From JBOFCO01 sp051646105 (GTDB lineage: Bacteria; Pseudomonadota; Alphaproteobacteria; Rhodobacterales; Rhodobacteraceae): 24,251 nt of DNA. Shown piece by piece: positions 22,156 to 24,251 of the stretch. The DNA is taken from positions 1-24,251 of the forward strand of contig JBOFCO010000094.1 of NCBI GenBank assembly GCA_051646105.1, given 5' to 3'. The first letter of the stretch is position 1, and the number at the start of each line of letters is the position of its first letter. The translations under genes and the position numbers were made by a program. The notes beneath the pieces are model-generated. The model was not told where the DNA came from, made no database searches, and saw nothing but the letters and a program-made list of their open reading frames with translations.

Positions 22156-22964
22156 TTGCCAAGCTCCCGGCTGCGGTCGGCGGCGGCCTGCATGGCGCGG
22201 GCCATCAAGGACGGCAGGCCGGTGGTTTCATCCATCAGCACCGCCAGCGCCGCCGCCGTGGTGCCGCCGGGGCTGGTGACATTGATGCGCAACTGCGCGG
22301 CGGTTTCATCGGCCTGATGCGCCAGTTCCCCTGCTCCGGTCACCGTGGCGCGGGCAAGCTGCATCGCCATGTCGGCGGGCAGGCCAAGCCTTTCCCCCGC
22401 CGTCGCCATTGCCTCGATCATGTGGAACACATAGGCCGGGCCGGACCCCGACAGCGCCGTCACTGCATCCATCTGCGTTTCGTCATCCAGACGAACCACC
22501 TGCCCGACGGATGAAAGCAGGGCTTCGGCCCGGTCAAGATCGGCTGCTGTGGCAGCGGCGTTGCCGATGATCGCTGTTATACCCCGGTTCACGGCAGCAG
22601 GCGTATTCGGCATGGCGCGAACAACGGGCGTCAGCGGGCCGAGAGCGGCCTCATAAGCTGAAATCGATGTGCCCGCAGCGACAGTGACGAACAATGTGCC
22701 GCCCCCGCCCATCGCAGCCAGCGCCGGAAGCGCCGCACCCATCATCTGCGGCTTGACCGCGATCACGGCCACGGCGGGCTTCGCAGGCAATTCGCCGTTC
22801 AGCGCCACGCCCTGCGCCTTCAGCCAGTCGGAAGGGGTCGGCTCGATCACATGCGCATCACGCGGCGCAAGCCCGCGCGCAAGCCAGCCCGCCAGCATGG
22901 CCGATCCCATCTTGCCACAGCCCAGCAAGACCAGCCCCCGCCCGGCGATAAATCCGATATCCAT
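22152..22964 (-). CDS. proC: pyrroline-5-carboxylate reductase
   Basis: This 270-residue enzyme catalyses the last step of proline synthesis, reducing 1-pyrroline-5-carboxylate with NAD(P)H in the cytoplasm. The N-terminal dinucleotide motif is LVLLGCGKMGSAMLAGWL (11-28), followed by VIAVKPQ and RAMPNTPAAV. The C-terminal P5CR signature covers LSGSGPAYVFHMIEAMATAG and VTSPGGTTAAALAVL. Length fits the family (about 270). The preceding ybjN-type gene ends 26 bases upstream, and the downstream gene overlaps by 4 bases. Confidence 0.96.
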   Translation of the reverse strand: MDIGFIAGRGLVLLGCGKMGSAMLAGWLARGLAPRDAHVIEPTPSDWLKAQGVALNGELPAKPAVAVIAVKPQMMGAALPALAAMGGGGTLFVTVAAGTSISAYEAALGPLTPVVRAMPNTPAAVNRGITAIIGNAAATAADLDRAEALLSSVGQVVRLDDETQMDAVTALSGSGPAYVFHMIEAMATAGERLGLPADMAMQLARATVTGAGELAHQADETAAQLRINVTSPGGTTAAALAVLMDETTGLPSLMARAMQAAADRSRELGK

Positions 22965-22990
22965 GATGCCCCCGTCTGTTCAGGGGAAAC

Positions 22991-23494
22991 CTAGGCCCGC
23001 CCGTAAGCCTCTGCAATGGCCACCTTCAGCGCCTCTGCCGGGGGCTTGTCGCCCCATGCCGTCAACTGGAACGCCGGATAGAAGCGTTCCGCTGTGGTGA
23101 CGGCAGCAGCAATCATCCGGTCGATCTGCTCGGGGCTGGCAATCTGGCCGCCATTCAGCACCAGACCATAGCGCCAGACCATCATCCGCTGATCCGCCCA
23201 GTAGGTGAACGATCCTGCCCAACACTGGTCATTGGCCCGGTTCAGAAGGTCATATATCTGCGGCAGGCGGTTTTCAGGCGGCTCCATTTCAAAGGTGCAG
23301 ATCAGACGCAGGGTTTCGTCCTGCTCCGACCAGGCCAGTGTCAGCGCATAGGTGCGCCACTGGCCTTCGACCGCCATCGCGATCTGGTCCTCGCCCACAC
23401 GGTCGAAGTCCCAGGCGTGATGTTCCGCCAGGGTTTCAACAATGTCGATCGGATGCATTTCCTCTGCATCCAGGAAATCTTCGGAAAGCCCCAT
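22991..23494 (-). CDS. YbjN-domain protein
   Basis: This 167-residue protein belongs to the alphaproteobacterial YbjN group. The conserved parts are HPIDIVETLAEHHAWDFDRVGEDQIAM, LRLICTFEMEPPENRLPQIYDLLNRAND and FTYWADQRMMVWRYGLVL. No signal peptide or membrane segment is present. YbjN-type proteins have been linked to motility and stress phenotypes in enterics, and the fold resembles type III secretion chaperones; the function here is unknown. GAGG six bases before the ATG supports the start. It heads the proC operon and has a long, hairpin-rich upstream region. Confidence 0.9.
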   Translation of the reverse strand: MGLSEDFLDAEEMHPIDIVETLAEHHAWDFDRVGEDQIAMAVEGQWRTYALTLAWSEQDETLRLICTFEMEPPENRLPQIYDLLNRANDQCWAGSFTYWADQRMMVWRYGLVLNGGQIASPEQIDRMIAAAVTTAERFYPAFQLTAWGDKPPAEALKVAIAEAYGRA

Positions 23495-23515
23495 GCCCGG
23501 CCTCGTATTTTATAA

Positions 23516-23648
23516 TTGGCCTTTGGCGGGATGAACCCACTAAAGGCTGAGCAGTCCCCCAGCCAAGGCAGTTGCCCGCTGCCTAGCTAACTACATATGG
23601 TGTGCCTAATTGGGGGTTCTGTAAAGCGGAATATCGCCCGGATGGGCG
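23516..23648. other. hairpin-rich intergenic segment upstream of ybjN; possible structured leader or small RNA
   Basis: Several stems lie close together. A: 23519-23530 with 23536-23547, 11 of 12 positions pair (one G-U, one C/A mismatch) with loop ATGAA. B: GGCTG 23545-23549 with CAGCC 23560-23564, overlapping A and so exclusive with it. C: AGGCAG 23566-23571 with CTGCCT 23579-23584. D: CGCCC 23635-23639 with GGGCG 23644-23648. No tRNA or known RNA family was recognised. On the minus strand it would be the 5' leader of the YbjN-domain gene. Confidence 0.35.
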
Positions 23649-23670
23649 GGAAACGAGAAAGTCCGCAGTC

Positions 23671-23699
23671 AAAACTGCTGCCGCAAGCCTGTCCAGCAG
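23671..23699 (-). terminator. probable terminator downstream of ubiK
   Basis: On the minus strand, CTGCTG (23699-23694) pairs with CAGCAG (23680-23675) and is followed immediately by TTTT (23674-23671), about 60 bases beyond the ubiK stop. The stem is short and the loop is 13 bases, so strength is moderate. Confidence 0.45.
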
Positions 23700-23759
23700 C
23701 CTCATCGGGACCGGGTTTCTGACGACTCCCGACAATATATGCAGAGATCGGCGCGGCGC

Positions 23760-24032
23760 TCAGGCCGAAGGTGCCTTGTCCTTGCCGCGCGCCTTGCCCG
23801 ATTCCAGCGCGTCAAGACGGGCTTTCAACAGCTCGTTTTCCTCGCGTGCCTTTTGCGCCATGGCGCGCACGGCATCGAATTCCTCGCGAGTGACGAAATC
23901 GCGGTCAGCCATCCAGCGGTCGATGAAGCCTTTCATCGCCGTTTCCGCCTCGGTCCGCGCCCCCTGCGCCACGCCCATGGCGTTGGTCATCAGCTGCGAG
24001 ATGTCGTCAAAAAACCTGTTGCCGCGCTGCAT
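23760..24032 (-). CDS. ubiK: ubiquinone biosynthesis accessory factor UbiK (BMFP family)
   Basis: This 90-residue protein has the BMFP/UbiK pattern: an N-terminal amphipathic helix (RFFDDISQLMTNAMGVAQGARTEAETAMKGFIDRWM), then RDFVTREEFDAVRAMAQKAREENELLKARLDALE, a coiled coil at about residues 47-77, and a charged tail. UbiK helps organise the aerobic ubiquinone-synthesis complex and binds membranes and lipids. AAGGAG nine bases before the ATG marks the start. It is divergent from lgt, an arrangement I recall as common in Rhodobacteraceae. Confidence 0.92.
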   Translation of the reverse strand: MQRGNRFFDDISQLMTNAMGVAQGARTEAETAMKGFIDRWMADRDFVTREEFDAVRAMAQKAREENELLKARLDALESGKARGKDKAPSA

Positions 24033-24135
24033 GGCCGTCTCCTTCGGGATTTACCCTTATATGGCGTGCGAATGCCCCCCGCACAAGGTTGACACCGATC
24101 GCAGGGCAAAGGATTGAAGCGGCAAGGAGACGCAG

Positions 24136-24251
24136 ATGCATGCCCTGATCCAGTTCCCGGACATTCGCCCGGAAATTTTCATCCTGCCGCTGTTCGGGAT
24201 GGAATTCGCGCTGCGCTGGTATGCGCTGGCCTATATCGCGGGCCTGCTGAT
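24136..24251 (+). CDS. lgt: prolipoprotein diacylglyceryl transferase, 5' end only
   Basis: The first 38 codons are visible: MHALIQFPDIRPEIF, then FALRWYALAYIAGLL. This matches the Lgt N-terminus, with 'P-E-I-F-x-L-P-L-F-G' followed by the first transmembrane helix RWYALAYIAGLL. Lgt transfers diacylglycerol from phosphatidylglycerol to the lipobox Cys of prolipoproteins in the inner membrane. AAGGAGA (24124-24130) precedes the ATG. The gene runs off the window, so completeness cannot be judged. It is divergent from ubiK, with about 100 bases for both promoters. Confidence 0.93.
   Translation, partial: MHALIQFPDIRPEIFILPLFGMEFALRWYALAYIAGLL

Noticed and set aside
23519..23547. GGGTTCATCCC on the minus strand looked like a tRNA T-arm
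   Set aside because: The loop is 5 rather than 7 bases when the stem pairs properly, the invariant A58 is missing, and no acceptor or anticodon arm can be built around it.

Overview
The window looks like a chromosomal segment of an alphaproteobacterium, most likely Rhodobacteraceae (Paracoccus/Rhodobacter/roseobacter type). The grounds are high GC, dense short-gap operons, a heterotetrameric sarcosine oxidase, a UbiK/Lgt divergent pair and Frc/ribose-type sugar ABC genes. Genus-level assignment is inference. Both ends cut a gene: a DEAD-box helicase on the left and lgt on the right.

Layout. 1-4280 is ordinary chromosome: the 3' part of a DEAD-box RNA helicase (+), a membrane-anchored LysM protein (-), a LOG-family protein (+), an iron-type superoxide dismutase (-) and a small secreted protein of unknown function (-). 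4350-10422 carries sarcosine oxidase on the minus strand. soxD-soxA-soxG are tightly overlapping, but soxB lies about 1 kb upstream. Between them sit an Ala/Pro/acidic-tailed membrane protein (-), a 60-aa orphan on the opposite strand, and two copies of a palindromic repeat.

10562-20557 is the most distinctive part, a sugar-utilisation locus. A nine-gene minus-strand operon encodes, in transcription order, a periplasmic binding protein, a SIS-domain isomerase, an ABC ATPase with two nucleotide-binding domains, two permeases, a ketose 3-epimerase-like TIM barrel, a small P-loop kinase, an FGGY kinase and a class II aldolase. A divergent LacI-family regulator (+) shares a 255-bp intergenic region holding three ATCGAT-centred palindromes. 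The genes suggest import of a sugar, epimerisation of a ketose, phosphorylation and retro-aldol cleavage to a triose phosphate plus an aldehyde. No aldose isomerase and no polyol or aldehyde dehydrogenase is present, so a ketose, or a sugar entering as one, is the most economical substrate guess. The exact sugar cannot be read from sequence.

20607-24251 returns to housekeeping genes: a CsbD-like protein, a ybjN-proC-csaA-like-hydroxyacid dehydrogenase operon (-), a hairpin-rich 265-bp gap, then ubiK (-) divergent from lgt (+). No rRNA, tRNA, CRISPR, phage or transposase gene was seen.
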